Positions 8,103 through 17,566 of a stretch of 64,000 nucleotides of DNA are shown here, piece by piece. The notes beneath the pieces were generated by a model. That model saw only the letters and a list, made by a program, of their open reading frames with translations, was not told the DNA's origin and did not search any database. The position numbers were made by a program, and so were the translations under genes. Position 1 is the first letter of the stretch. Every line of letters starts with the position of its first letter. The stretch spans positions 124,001-188,000 of the forward strand of contig NZ_JACHIO010000004.1 of the NCBI RefSeq assembly GCF_014203225.1, in the 5' to 3' direction. Source of the DNA: Granulicella mallensis. GTDB taxonomy: Bacteria; Acidobacteriota; Terriglobia; Terriglobales; Acidobacteriaceae.

Positions 8103-10868
8103 TCAAAAGCTGAAGCGCCCTCCCAGTTCCAAACGTCGCGCTGTCTCTGTAGTGATGGGCTGTCCCAGCGTGAAGGAGGAAAGCACTGTATTCACTACCT
8201 CCACATTTGTGTGGTTCAGCAGGTTGGCACTGCGAGCGTTGAAGGTAAAGACGCGTGGATGATTTTTGTCCTTCCTGTTAAGAGTAAAGGCACGGCTCAG
8301 GTTCACATCTAGGTGCAGGAGGTTGGGCATCGTGCCAAGGTTGCGTGAAACATTCCCGTTTACCGTATTTGTAGTCAACAACCCGAAGCGTGTGGAATAG
8401 ACACCAGGACCAGGAACCGTGGCATAGGAAGGACGGTCGTTGAACTCGCCATCGCCATTGTTATCCGTGCCGGTCGTGATGTTGTAAGGCTGACCGTTGC
8501 TCGCGTCGAACTGCGCCATCAGTTCAACCTTGAGAGGAAGATTGAGATTGCCGATCACGTTAACCCGGTTGTGTCTCAGCCAATCGACGCGTGACGATTC
8601 TCCCGCGTCGCTATAACTCGACTGGGGAAAGACAGAAAGACCGTATCCAACATTGCTCTTGAAGTTCAGATGCGCGTAATACGCATAAAATCCGAATCTC
8701 TTGTAACTATGTTGTTCCACATTGAAGGACATCACATCGCCCGCCAGATGGCCTGAGTTCTGGTATTCGAGAATATTTTCTCCAGATGCAATCGGCCTGG
8801 GCGCCAGCAGCGCGGCTGTCGGGTCAGAAGCTGTGCCGACGCTACTGGGAACCAAGGGAGCGTTGATGTTCCTGATACGAATATTGTTGAAGTCCTCACC
8901 CCAATAGAGATTGGCCTGCATATGCGTATGGTGTAGAAAAATATGTTCGACGTTGAAGTAGGCAACGAACGTTCCCTGCTGTGTCAGCGAATGCGGAAAC
9001 TGATACACGGTATTCACTTGTATCGATCCCGGGACCGGATTCAAAGGATCTTTATAGCTGGGCGAATAGACCAACGCCTGCTGCTGGTGAACGCCATTCA
9101 GTCGTTCTACTTCGATCGCATAGGCCTGGTTATTAGGGCCACTGAACAATCCTGCTCGTAGATGAAAGTTCCAGGCCTCCTTCTTGTCGGCAGACCAGGC
9201 AATGCCAAGACGAGGCCCGAAGTTGGTCAGACTAATAGGCGCTGTTTGAAGAGAGTAACGCAGCCCGGCGAGAAGATTCAGGCGAGGCGCAAGCTTGAGG
9301 TTGTCCTGCGCGTACAGTGCCAATCGCCATTGCGTGAGAGACACCAGCGGCGTACCGCTGGTAAGTTGGTAGGTCGTCGGTGAACCTCCGGGGAGGCCCT
9401 GCAAGGCACGGCTATACTGCTCTATCGGTGTGATGCTTCCGGTTTCGCCGGTAGGCTTGTTGCTTGCATCCAGCACTGGCGCACTGCCGCCGCCGAACAC
9501 ATAGGCTCCGTTGAAAGTATTCGGATCATAGTCATGCACAAACAGGCCGAGACCCTGTGCCCCGATCTTCAGCTCATGCCTGCCGCGCGTAAGCAGCATA
9601 TCGTCGTCCACTTCAAGATCGTACTCACGATCATTCAGATTCTGACTAATAGCACCGCCCCCAGTAAAGTAACCAGCTACCTGGACCGATGGAGCCGTAG
9701 ACAGTGGCGTCTGCTGTGTGCGCTTCCGGGCGTAGCCGATTCGCGCCTCATGCAGTGTGTTCGCATTCAACGTCAGCGTGTTGGTCAGCCGTAGATCATA
9801 CTCGCTCACCAGGCTGTCATATCCAGCTTCAGCAAGCGTAAGACCACCAGCCCCCTGATTGCCGAGACTGCTCACTTTGGACGAAAAAGAAAGAGCACCA
9901 ACATCCTTCGTCGTGACTTGCCAGTCTGCACGAGCGGATGCAATCCAAAGTCTCTGCGGGGCTGAGAGTGTCTGCTGCAAGGGCACAATGGCATTGTTTG
10001 CACTTAGCGTCTTCGCGCTGATGACTCCGAACTCATCAATGTCACGCTTTTCAAGTGCCAGGGAGAAGCCACTCTTCTTCTGGATCATAGGCCCGCTGAA
10101 TTCAAACCCGTAGCGTCGCTTGCCCGCCGGCGTCGCCGTAAGAGAAAGTGGGTCGGTCGCGTTGAAGCGGCCATCGCTATCGGTAAAGAAGAGAGCACCG
10201 TGGAAGGTGTCTGCACCGGGTTTCGTGAAGATATCGATCTGTCCGCCTCCGAAGGGAGGAAAGGAATATTCAGACGAAAAGAGATCGGAGGCGACGCGAA
10301 TAGAGGCGATCGTACCTTTGGAAGGCAGCACAGTTCCATTTTGAAATCCGTCGACTCGAATGATCGCCGAGGTCGGATCACCTCCTGCAGCAGCTGCCAG
10401 ACTTTGCAGCTGACGTAGAAAATCATCGGGGTCATCGGCGAGTTGCTGCACTTCCTTCGTGTCGAGGGTGACGGTGCTTCCCCCTTCGTCCGTGTCGCTT
10501 GCAACCGTATCGGCGGTTACCTGAACGGAGTCCTGCACCGTTGCGATCTCCAATTGCACATCGGCCGTTACCAGTCTTCCCTGCTGACCACTCACCTGCA
10601 CCGTCTTTCCATCGAAACCCTCGGCCTGCACGGTGATAACGACTGTCCCCATAGGCACGCACGATAGCCCATAGTGCCCTGCGGCATCGCTCGTACTTCT
10701 CTTTCCATCGGAGACTTGCACCTGGGCTCCAGGAATGACGGCACCGGTTGGATCTGCGATAACCCCCTCAATGCGGAATCCGGTAGTACAGGGGGCCTGC
10801 GCCAAGACGAGCGATGAGTTCAGTGTCCCGATGACTGCAACCGCCAGTCTCCATGTCTTTCTGTTCAT
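8103..10868 (-). CDS. TonB-dependent receptor with carboxypeptidase-regulatory-like domain
   Basis: A 921-residue outer membrane transporter. A signal peptide (about residues 1-23, ending LAQA) is followed by an Ig-like carboxypeptidase regulatory domain (FRIEGVIADPTGAVIPGAQVQVSDGKRST, residues about 30-110), then a plug region with the glycine-rich phrase FSSEYSFPPFGGGQIDIFTKPGADTFHGALFF near 200-230, and a long beta-barrel ending in the aromatic outer membrane signature GGRFSF. Its lactonase neighbour begins 131 bases upstream and the oxidase gene before that, so the receptor is probably the third gene of a sugar-oxidation operon. It is shorter than the typical 1050-1200 residues of the Oar-like group. 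The ligand is unknown; an oligosaccharide is likely from context. Confidence 0.88.
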   Translation of the reverse strand: MNRKTWRLAVAVIGTLNSSLVLAQAPCTTGFRIEGVIADPTGAVIPGAQVQVSDGKRSTSDAAGHYGLSCVPMGTVVITVQAEGFDGKTVQVSGQQGRLVTADVQLEIATVQDSVQVTADTVASDTDEGGSTVTLDTKEVQQLADDPDDFLRQLQSLAAAAGGDPTSAIIRVDGFQNGTVLPSKGTIASIRVASDLFSSEYSFPPFGGGQIDIFTKPGADTFHGALFFTDSDGRFNATDPLSLTATPAGKRRYGFEFSGPMIQKKSGFSLALEKRDIDEFGVISAKTLSANNAIVPLQQTLSAPQRLWIASARADWQVTTKDVGALSFSSKVSSLGNQGAGGLTLAEAGYDSLVSEYDLRLTNTLTLNANTLHEARIGYARKRTQQTPLSTAPSVQVAGYFTGGGAISQNLNDREYDLEVDDDMLLTRGRHELKIGAQGLGLFVHDYDPNTFNGAYVFGGGSAPVLDASNKPTGETGSITPIEQYSRALQGLPGGSPTTYQLTSGTPLVSLTQWRLALYAQDNLKLAPRLNLLAGLRYSLQTAPISLTNFGPRLGIAWSADKKEAWNFHLRAGLFSGPNNQAYAIEVERLNGVHQQQALVYSPSYKDPLNPVPGSIQVNTVYQFPHSLTQQGTFVAYFNVEHIFLHHTHMQANLYWGEDFNNIRIRNINAPLVPSSVGTASDPTAALLAPRPIASGENILEYQNSGHLAGDVMSFNVEQHSYKRFGFYAYYAHLNFKSNVGYGLSVFPQSSYSDAGESSRVDWLRHNRVNVIGNLNLPLKVELMAQFDASNGQPYNITTGTDNNGDGEFNDRPSYATVPGPGVYSTRFGLLTTNTVNGNVSRNLGTMPNLLHLDVNLSRAFTLNRKDKNHPRVFTFNARSANLLNHTNVEVVNTVLSSFTLGQPITTETARRLELGGRFSF

Positions 10869-10999
10869 GCCGGATTTTCGCCTCCACGTCTACCTTCAGG
10901 GAGGCGACGTGGGCGTTCCAGCGGTTTGCAGCGAATGAGGAGAATGATGCAGTGAACAAAGCCAAGGGATGCGGTTCATCCGATTCGGGGAGAGCGCTC

Positions 11000-12046
11000 T
11001 CACGCACTCAACAGGCAATGGACGGGTTGATTCAAGGGCGCACACTCCATGCTCAGATCGTCCAGACTCATGCGGACGACTTCTTTACCCGAGGCCAACA
11101 GGATAGAACCCTGGCCAGCGTGCATCGTGGTCACAGCACCACGAACATCCACGGAATGAAGCAGCCTGAGCTGTCCCGTGTTGCTCTGCCACTGGTAAAG
11201 ATCCAGGCTCTTTCCAGTGCCGACGATCAACATGGAACGCTCTGAATGCAAAACCATGGCACGACCCGGCAAAGCTACAACCTGCTCTCCCACAAGGCCA
11301 CGCAACGAATCATATCGATACACACAGACAGAGTTGTTCAGAGAGTTTGAGATCGCAATAAAAGCGCCCGCCGGATGGACTGTGACCTTGGCAGGCCCAG
11401 CACCGGGTGCGACCTGATGTCTCCCTTGTAGCCGCAGACTCCCATCGGCCAGAGAGAGCACATGGATACGGTCCGTTCCAAGATCCGTCGCGAGGATGTG
11501 CCCCTTCCCATCAAAGCACGCATGCTGCGGATGAGAAGTCTCCTGATACTCCGGGTGCAAACTACTTCCGATTTCCTTCACGACACCACGGATGTATCCC
11601 AGCGCCCCGTCGTGGTTGATGGAAAAGAGATTGTACGACCCACCGCCGTGTGCCGTGATCAAGGCATAGGTGCCATCAGGAGAGATTGCAATGGACCTTG
11701 GCAGAGTGGCGGAAAGCGATAGCTTCGTCCGTTGGATCTGCGTCAGGTGCCCATCCGCTCCGACCTCAAACGCTGTAACAGATCCAGTCGGAAATCCTTG
11801 AAATTCTCGAACCTCATTTGTGGCATACAGCACCGGCATAGAGGGATGGAGTGCAAGGCAACTCGGAGCTTCGCAGGCAATCTCCTGCAACAGGGCCCAC
11901 CTCCCTCTCCGCATCGTGAAGACGTGGAGTGCCTGCGGAGTCCCGAGGTAGGCGATTTTTTCATCACGAACCGCCGCCCTCATCTGCCCCAGATGAAAGG
12001 CCATGGGCGTCAGCGCAGCCACCTTCAAAAATTCTCGACGATGCAT
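11000..12046 (-). CDS. Secreted lactonase-like seven-bladed propeller (6-phosphogluconolactonase type)
   Basis: About 348 residues. It opens with a Tat-type signal (HRREFLKVAAL, matching RRxFLK) and continues with propeller repeats of the lactonase family: FTMRRGRWALLQ, PSMPVLYATNEV, TLPRSIAISPDGTYALITAHGGGSYNLF, and AKVTVHPAGAFIAISNSLNNSVCVYRYD. Family members open sugar lactones or similar cyclic esters. I chose the ATG at 12046, preceded by AGGAG four bases away; the longer frame begins inside the upstream gene. The stop of the FAD oxidase gene lies 7 bases upstream, so the two are surely co-transcribed. A lactonase after an aldose oxidase would hydrolyse its product. The substrate is inferred. 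Confidence 0.82.
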   Translation of the reverse strand: MHRREFLKVAALTPMAFHLGQMRAAVRDEKIAYLGTPQALHVFTMRRGRWALLQEIACEAPSCLALHPSMPVLYATNEVREFQGFPTGSVTAFEVGADGHLTQIQRTKLSLSATLPRSIAISPDGTYALITAHGGGSYNLFSINHDGALGYIRGVVKEIGSSLHPEYQETSHPQHACFDGKGHILATDLGTDRIHVLSLADGSLRLQGRHQVAPGAGPAKVTVHPAGAFIAISNSLNNSVCVYRYDSLRGLVGEQVVALPGRAMVLHSERSMLIVGTGKSLDLYQWQSNTGQLRLLHSVDVRGAVTTMHAGQGSILLASGKEVVRMSLDDLSMECAPLNQPVHCLLSA

Positions 12047-12053
12047 AGCGCTC

Positions 12054-13520
12054 CTACAGACGAACGGACATTGCGTGATGAAAGACATTATTGGGGTCGT
12101 AACGGCGCTTCACTGTTTGAAGGTGCTCGTAGTTCTCTTCGCCATAGTAGAGCTGCGGCCAGTAGTTGTACTTCAGCATATCTACATCGGGATAGTTGAT
12201 ATAGCAGCCCTGGTATTGGTGATTCCAGTAAGGTGTCCCCGCGTGTTGTGGATCTGCATCCGGGCCGGAATAAAGCTCCTCGTAAAACTCGGCGAGCCAC
12301 TGGGTTTGGGCCTCACCTTCTTCCGGATCTTCCCAATAGGTTAGCGGCTGGAGCTTGATGACAGAGCCACGTTGCGTGATGGCAGTTTTCTCCGCCATCT
12401 CCCTTCGATTCACTGCGCCACCATAAGAGTGCGCATCGAAGCTCGCCGCATGCAAACTCGTGCCTTCTATCTCCTTTGTCAGATATTTATAGATGACAGT
12501 CGCTTCAGCCGGAGTAAATCCTCTCCGCATATAAGCCGATTTATACTTCCCTCGCCGGTTCGCTGCATCCCCTGCTGACATGGCACAGGCATCGAACCAA
12601 TCATTCCGGCCGATAGCAGCTTTGGCGGTATTATTTTTTTCGTGCCACCTCACGAATAGATTCAGATACTCCTGCAGCACTTGCAGATCGCGGCAAGTTC
12701 CATCAGGATTGCAGAATTGCACGGACAGACTGAACTTTCCCGATGATCGATGTGCGAGTTCCAGAACTGAATACATACCCCATGTATCTCGCTCCTGCCC
12801 TCGCGTCTCCCAGTACTTGCCGAAGGTCACCAGGATGTCGGTAAACTTCTGCAGGGTCATCCCCTCCCACGAGAAAGAAAGACTTGCCTTCGCAACCTCA
12901 CTAGGAGCTGGTGGCAAAGTATTAAATTCAAACTCGGTAATGAGACCGAAGCTCCCGCCTCCCGCTCCACGGCATGCGCGAAACAGGTCTGGGTGCTCGT
13001 TGGCATCGGCACGGATCGGTATCACCTTTCCGTTTCGATCCACGGTGAGGATGTGCACTGCGGTCATCCAATCGCAGATGAGCCCGTGGAGTCGAGAGAG
13101 AGGCCCATATCCGCCTCCGCTGACGTGGCCACCCACGCCGACCGTGCCACAAACTCCTCCCGGCAGAGTCACGCCATAGTGCTTGTAGAGGGCCTCATAG
13201 GTATTCCACAACTGTGCCCCGGAGCCAACATGGAACGTACCGCTCGAAGCATCACGGGTGACCAGAGAAAGGGAGCCAACATCCAGGATTGCGCCACCAG
13301 GATTATTCGCGACGAAATCCTCGTAGCAGTGGCCGCCGCTGCGAACAGTAGGACGCAAACCGGCCGTAACCACCTGCTGCAGAGCCGCCTGTGCATCGTC
13401 TGCGCTCTCACAGATGAGAATGCGCTCTGCTGCATCGGCATCGTGCGCGGGCCACCTCAAGTTATGGCCGCGACGCAGTGCAAGATAACGGGGATCGCGG
13501 CGGGTTACGGTGACTGCCAT
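12054..13520 (-). CDS. FAD-linked oxidase with bicovalent flavin signature (BBE/oligosaccharide oxidase type)
   Basis: A 488-residue FAD-binding type 4 oxidoreductase of the berberine bridge enzyme group. Both flavin attachment residues of this group are present: His64 in VRSGGHCYEDF and Cys124 in LPGGVCGTVGVGGHVSGGGYG, implying 8-alpha-histidyl and 6-S-cysteinyl FAD. The BBE domain closes the protein (YYGEENYEHLQTVKRRYDPNNVFHH). The group oxidises sugars at C1 to lactones with oxygen, or other alcohols and alkaloids. No signal peptide is visible. It heads an operon with a lactonase and a TonB receptor, which favours a carbohydrate substrate. A strong hairpin at 13629-13670 separates it from the upstream receptor gene. 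Confidence 0.87.
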   Translation of the reverse strand: MAVTVTRRDPRYLALRRGHNLRWPAHDADAAERILICESADDAQAALQQVVTAGLRPTVRSGGHCYEDFVANNPGGAILDVGSLSLVTRDASSGTFHVGSGAQLWNTYEALYKHYGVTLPGGVCGTVGVGGHVSGGGYGPLSRLHGLICDWMTAVHILTVDRNGKVIPIRADANEHPDLFRACRGAGGGSFGLITEFEFNTLPPAPSEVAKASLSFSWEGMTLQKFTDILVTFGKYWETRGQERDTWGMYSVLELAHRSSGKFSLSVQFCNPDGTCRDLQVLQEYLNLFVRWHEKNNTAKAAIGRNDWFDACAMSAGDAANRRGKYKSAYMRRGFTPAEATVIYKYLTKEIEGTSLHAASFDAHSYGGAVNRREMAEKTAITQRGSVIKLQPLTYWEDPEEGEAQTQWLAEFYEELYSGPDADPQHAGTPYWNHQYQGCYINYPDVDMLKYNYWPQLYYGEENYEHLQTVKRRYDPNNVFHHAMSVRL

Positions 13521-13628
13521 GTGCCTCCAACCAAAGTATCTGACTCTGGTTGATGACGCTCAGGGAGCATCCGTTGCACGAAAAACCCGACGATTCTGAG
13601 GTTGAAACCCTTGCTCGACAACATACGA

Positions 13629-13670
13629 CAAAGAGAGAGGGCTATCGCAAGCGACGGCCCTCTCTCTTTG
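13629..13670 (-). terminator. Strong hairpin terminator after the 13684-17040 receptor gene
   Basis: CAAAGAGAGAGGGC (13629-13642) pairs perfectly with 13657-13670 around a 14-base loop. It begins 14 bases after the stop of the upstream minus-strand receptor gene and lies before the FAD oxidase gene. It therefore separates the two transcription units. The following T-tract is weak. Confidence 0.75.
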
Positions 13671-13683
13671 TCTGTCGATCGAT

Positions 13684-16600
13684 CTAGAAGCGGTAGTTCA
13701 AAGCGAGTTGCAGAGTTCGTGGGTTACTCCGGGTTGAAGTGATTTGGCCGAAGTTCGGATCGTTGACGCCGGTATCCGGATTGCTATAGCTGGCAAAATT
13801 GAAGGCATTGAAGGCATCCGCACGGAACTCCAGGCTTTGGCTGGTCGTGATGTGAAATGCCTTGAAGCCGGAGAGGTCTATGTTTTCGAAACCGGGACCA
13901 CGCTCGGAACCGGGGCTGGCCGATCCAAAGGCAGTTGCCGATTCCTGGGAGTAAGCGCACAAGCCATTATCGGGGGTAGCGATACAGGGCACTGCGGATG
14001 GATCTGTTCCGAACCAATTATGAAGACTACGCTGCGTCACATGAAGAGACCTCAGGTGATTCGCCCTGGCATCAGCACTATTAACAAGACTTGTGTAATT
14101 CGCATTAGAGGTAATCGTTAGAGGGTTCCCGCTGAAGGCCGACGCAAGTCCGCTAATCTTCCAGCCACCAACCACGAGGTCGGTAATACGGTTCATATTC
14201 TGGCCAAAGCGATGACCACGTCCAAACGGGAGCTCATAAACTAACGATCCGGACACATTGTGCGTCGCATCCAGAGGGGATGGGCCATACTCCGGCCTCA
14301 AGTTATAGGCGTCTTGTTGATAATACTGACCATTCGTACCGTAGAGGCCGTTATATCCCTGTCCGGCATTGGTCATCGCTTTGCTATAGGTATAGTTCGC
14401 TGTGAAATCAAGGCCATTGCTGGTACGTTTGCGAAAGACGGCCTGGAAGGCGTTATAGTTCATCATTCCCTCCGTGTCCGTCAGCTTGACCACAACATTT
14501 TGTCCAAGTGAATTCGCAAAGGGTGCTGGGGTATTCGGCGCTGTTAGCTGATTCGCCATTCTGGGAATAGCGAGATGTTGCGCGGTCTGGCCCACGTAGC
14601 CTATCTGGAACGAAGAGTTATTACTGATCTGATATTCCATCGTTAGACTAAACTCCTGATTCCAGGAGGGCCTGATACTCGGGTTCCAGGCATTATAGGT
14701 GCCAGTTGCCGCAAGATTCGTGGAAAGGCCTTGCCCCACATTGAGTGGCGTGCCGGCAGGATCAGCAATGGTTGGGATGACTGCTCTCGATTGATATTCC
14801 TCTTGATAGGGTGGATTCTGGGTAAGGCGAAGACCCACGCCCATGCCTTCAAAATAGGACGAGATGCCATAGCCTCCCCGCACTACGGTTCTTGCCGAGG
14901 GAGAGTATGCGAAGCCAAGACGCGGCAGTAGCTGGTCGTAGGTCGGATTATAGAGAGCTCTGCTATTGCCATCCTGGCCTGCGGCCTCCAGCGCTCCTGT
15001 GGCAAGGTTCACATTTGTCATCTGGTTATGGACTTCATAGATAGGTTGCGAGTAATCGTAACGGACGCCAAGATTAATGGTGAGATTGGGCAAGACTTTC
15101 CAGTCGTCCTGGAAGAAAGCACCGTCACGCCATTGACGTTGTCCGAATCGACCCGTCTGGCTATTTGCTGTCTGCGTATCAACGTGGTTCAAAAGGAAAT
15201 CAGCGAATGGGTCACCTGGGCTTCCCGTAACTCCCGGAGCGCTTGTGAGGCCTGTGAAGTACCCCTCGTACTGTATCTGTCCCAACACGCCGGCATTTCC
15301 GGAGTAGCTGTAATTTTGTTGGTAACGAAGAAGCTGAACACCCATCTTCATCAAGTGGTGGCCGTGCTGCAGTGTAAAGTTGTCACCGTAGAAATAGGTA
15401 TTCTCGGTGAAATCCTGGGGTGTATCGTACGATCCGATATTGCTGATGTCATACCCTCCCGAAGGAGGATTGAATACCTGTTGAGAGAACCCCTCGTAAC
15501 CGTTCTGGGGCAGGTTGATCCCGACCCTCGAATTTCCGGAGGTTCCGAATAGACCGCTGGGATCTGTCGGCAATCCGGAGATCTGCTGATTGCGGCCAAA
15601 GCCCGCGCGGAGTTCGTTGACTGCATTCGTAGAGAAGGTGTGGACTTCGCTCACCACGAACGAAGTATAGGCTGTGGGGCTAGCTCCATTGGGGAATGAA
15701 ACAGGCACAGGTGTACCGAGAGTTCCATTGATCGCACGAGACATCGTAAATCGACCGCTTACATTGTCACGGGCCGATGCCTTCCAATCGATTTTGATAT
15801 CTCCCTGATTATTACGATTAAAGCTATTGCTCAACCCCAGATAGTTGTTCTGGGCAATACCGTCCGTGGCAGGACTATTCGGTAGCGGATATGCCGAAGG
15901 ATTTGCGAACAGAAATTGTGCGACAGGGTTAAGGATCGGGATCTGATTTTTAGGGAAGGGCTTTCCACCGTTTTGAGAATCGTATAGTTGTGTCGGTATA
16001 AGAGATAGATCTCCTGTACGGAAAGCTGCAGGCGCAACGCCCGCAAATGCAGTTCCACTTTGGTGGTAACGGAATCCCTGGTAGTCGACAAAGAAAAACA
16101 GCTTATCCTTCTTGATCGGCCCACCGAACGTACCGCCAAAGAATGTCTGCGTATAAGGCGTCAATGCCGTCGCAGTACCGGAGGTAAACTTATTGGCAAA
16201 GGTGTTGGCGTTCATCTGGTAGTTCTCCAGCTGAAAGAACGCGTTGCCATGAAACTGATTGGTGCCGCTCTTGGTGACAGCGACGATCTGGCCGCCACTC
16301 ACGTTGCCGAATTCAGCCGGAGCGTTCGAGGTGATCACGCGGATCTCCTGCAAGGCATCGGAGTTCGGAACATAGAGAGCGCCTTGGGGCTGGGAGTTGG
16401 CAGTTGGCGACTGGACACCCGCATTGTTGATGTTGTCGTATATGTCCATGCCGTCCAGCAGCATGCTGTTCCCCTGTTGCCGGTTGCCGTTGATGGCAGG
16501 CTGCTCGTTCGTGTTGCCGCCCGAGTGAATCGAACCGGGAACCGCAACCGTCGCGGCGACGAAGCTCCGACCGTTCAGAGGCATATTCGAGATGGCTGTC

Positions 16601-17040
16601 TGGTCGATCGTGACGCCGAGAGAGGCATTCTCCGTATTCAGGATCGGCGCCGTGTCGAAGTTGACCGAGACCTGCGTGCTGGAACCTTCCATGTGCATGG
16701 GAACGTTAATGGTGGCCTGCTGGTCGATCTCGAGCTGGAAGGGCGACGAATGCTCCTCCCCAAATCCCTTCGCCTTGACCTCGATCGTATAACGGCCGAT
16801 CTGCAAAAACTGGATGGAATAGAGACCCGTGCTGTTCGTCACAGTCGACGAGGAGACACCGGTTTCGACATTCTTTGCCGTCACCGTCGCGCCGGGAATC
16901 ACGGCCCCCGAAGGATCTGTGATCACGCCGCGAACAGACCCGGTGATCGTCTGGGCGCGACACAGGATCGTCGCTGTGGCCAGGAATAGAACGAATAGCA
17001 GATGCTGCATTCGCCAGACGGATGTTTTTGCTGAAGTCAT
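13684..17040 (-). CDS. TonB-dependent receptor, Oar-like, 1118 residues
   Basis: Full-length outer membrane receptor of the acidobacterial type. It has a signal peptide (LLFVLFLATATILCRA, residues about 14-30), a carboxypeptidase-regulatory-like domain (GSVRGVITDPSGAVIPGATVTAKNVETG, about 33-120), a plug with ISNMPLNGRSF, GNRQQGNSMLLDGMDIYDNINN and EFGNVSGGQIVAVTKSGTNQFHGNAF (about 150-270), and a barrel ending LQLALNYRF. This class imports or binds oligosaccharides or peptides with TonB energy. It is monocistronic (terminator at 13629-13670). A membrane-anchored regulator is transcribed divergently 526 bases away, so that protein may control it. The ligand cannot be deduced. Confidence 0.93.
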   Translation of the reverse strand: MTSAKTSVWRMQHLLFVLFLATATILCRAQTITGSVRGVITDPSGAVIPGATVTAKNVETGVSSSTVTNSTGLYSIQFLQIGRYTIEVKAKGFGEEHSSPFQLEIDQQATINVPMHMEGSSTQVSVNFDTAPILNTENASLGVTIDQTAISNMPLNGRSFVAATVAVPGSIHSGGNTNEQPAINGNRQQGNSMLLDGMDIYDNINNAGVQSPTANSQPQGALYVPNSDALQEIRVITSNAPAEFGNVSGGQIVAVTKSGTNQFHGNAFFQLENYQMNANTFANKFTSGTATALTPYTQTFFGGTFGGPIKKDKLFFFVDYQGFRYHQSGTAFAGVAPAAFRTGDLSLIPTQLYDSQNGGKPFPKNQIPILNPVAQFLFANPSAYPLPNSPATDGIAQNNYLGLSNSFNRNNQGDIKIDWKASARDNVSGRFTMSRAINGTLGTPVPVSFPNGASPTAYTSFVVSEVHTFSTNAVNELRAGFGRNQQISGLPTDPSGLFGTSGNSRVGINLPQNGYEGFSQQVFNPPSGGYDISNIGSYDTPQDFTENTYFYGDNFTLQHGHHLMKMGVQLLRYQQNYSYSGNAGVLGQIQYEGYFTGLTSAPGVTGSPGDPFADFLLNHVDTQTANSQTGRFGQRQWRDGAFFQDDWKVLPNLTINLGVRYDYSQPIYEVHNQMTNVNLATGALEAAGQDGNSRALYNPTYDQLLPRLGFAYSPSARTVVRGGYGISSYFEGMGVGLRLTQNPPYQEEYQSRAVIPTIADPAGTPLNVGQGLSTNLAATGTYNAWNPSIRPSWNQEFSLTMEYQISNNSSFQIGYVGQTAQHLAIPRMANQLTAPNTPAPFANSLGQNVVVKLTDTEGMMNYNAFQAVFRKRTSNGLDFTANYTYSKAMTNAGQGYNGLYGTNGQYYQQDAYNLRPEYGPSPLDATHNVSGSLVYELPFGRGHRFGQNMNRITDLVVGGWKISGLASAFSGNPLTITSNANYTSLVNSADARANHLRSLHVTQRSLHNWFGTDPSAVPCIATPDNGLCAYSQESATAFGSASPGSERGPGFENIDLSGFKAFHITTSQSLEFRADAFNAFNFASYSNPDTGVNDPNFGQITSTRSNPRTLQLALNYRF

Positions 17041-17566
17041 TATATTGCCCCCAAAGGTTGCGGCAAGCGCTGGTTCGGCGCTTGCGATGGTGTGCCAGGT
17101 ACTTCTCAGATGCCTGCCCAGCCTTAGGGCTGTGGCGGGTTAGTGGATTGCGACAATCCCGTTATGACTTTGAAGCCGGTACGAGACGAGCAGTAGAGTG
17201 TCTTTCTGAATACCCCCATGCCATAACCTTCGTATCCTTTGTCATTGCCAATCTCCTCACTCTCTACCGTTCGAGGAGCAGCCGATAAACGTCTACTCCT
17301 CGCTCATGCAACTCGTGAGCCTCGCGTATTCAACGAACCCCCATCATCCACAGCGGAACAGGAAAGCGGAAGTACGATACGGTATGAGACAACCCGTCTC
17401 CTGCCGTCATAGACATCGGTTAGTCTTTATTTTTGTTCAACATATGTGAGACCTTCTGCTGCTAACCGGTGTTCGGAGAAACGTCCCCAAAGAACTCCGG
17501 CGGGCGGTGTGAACCTGTACAGTGCTGTAACGAATCACGTATCATTCGGGCGGAGGAACTTTAGGT
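17041..17566. promoter_or_regulatory. Divergent intergenic region between TonB receptor and membrane regulator
   Basis: A 526-base gap with no convincing gene. It must hold the promoters of both flanking genes. Near the regulator start there is a CTGTACAG palindrome at 17515-17522 and a TGTAACG heptamer at 17526-17532. The same heptamer, as its complement CGTTACA, occurs three times upstream of the 23306-26638 receptor gene. GGAGG at 17552-17556 is the ribosome site of the next gene. Confidence 0.4.
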
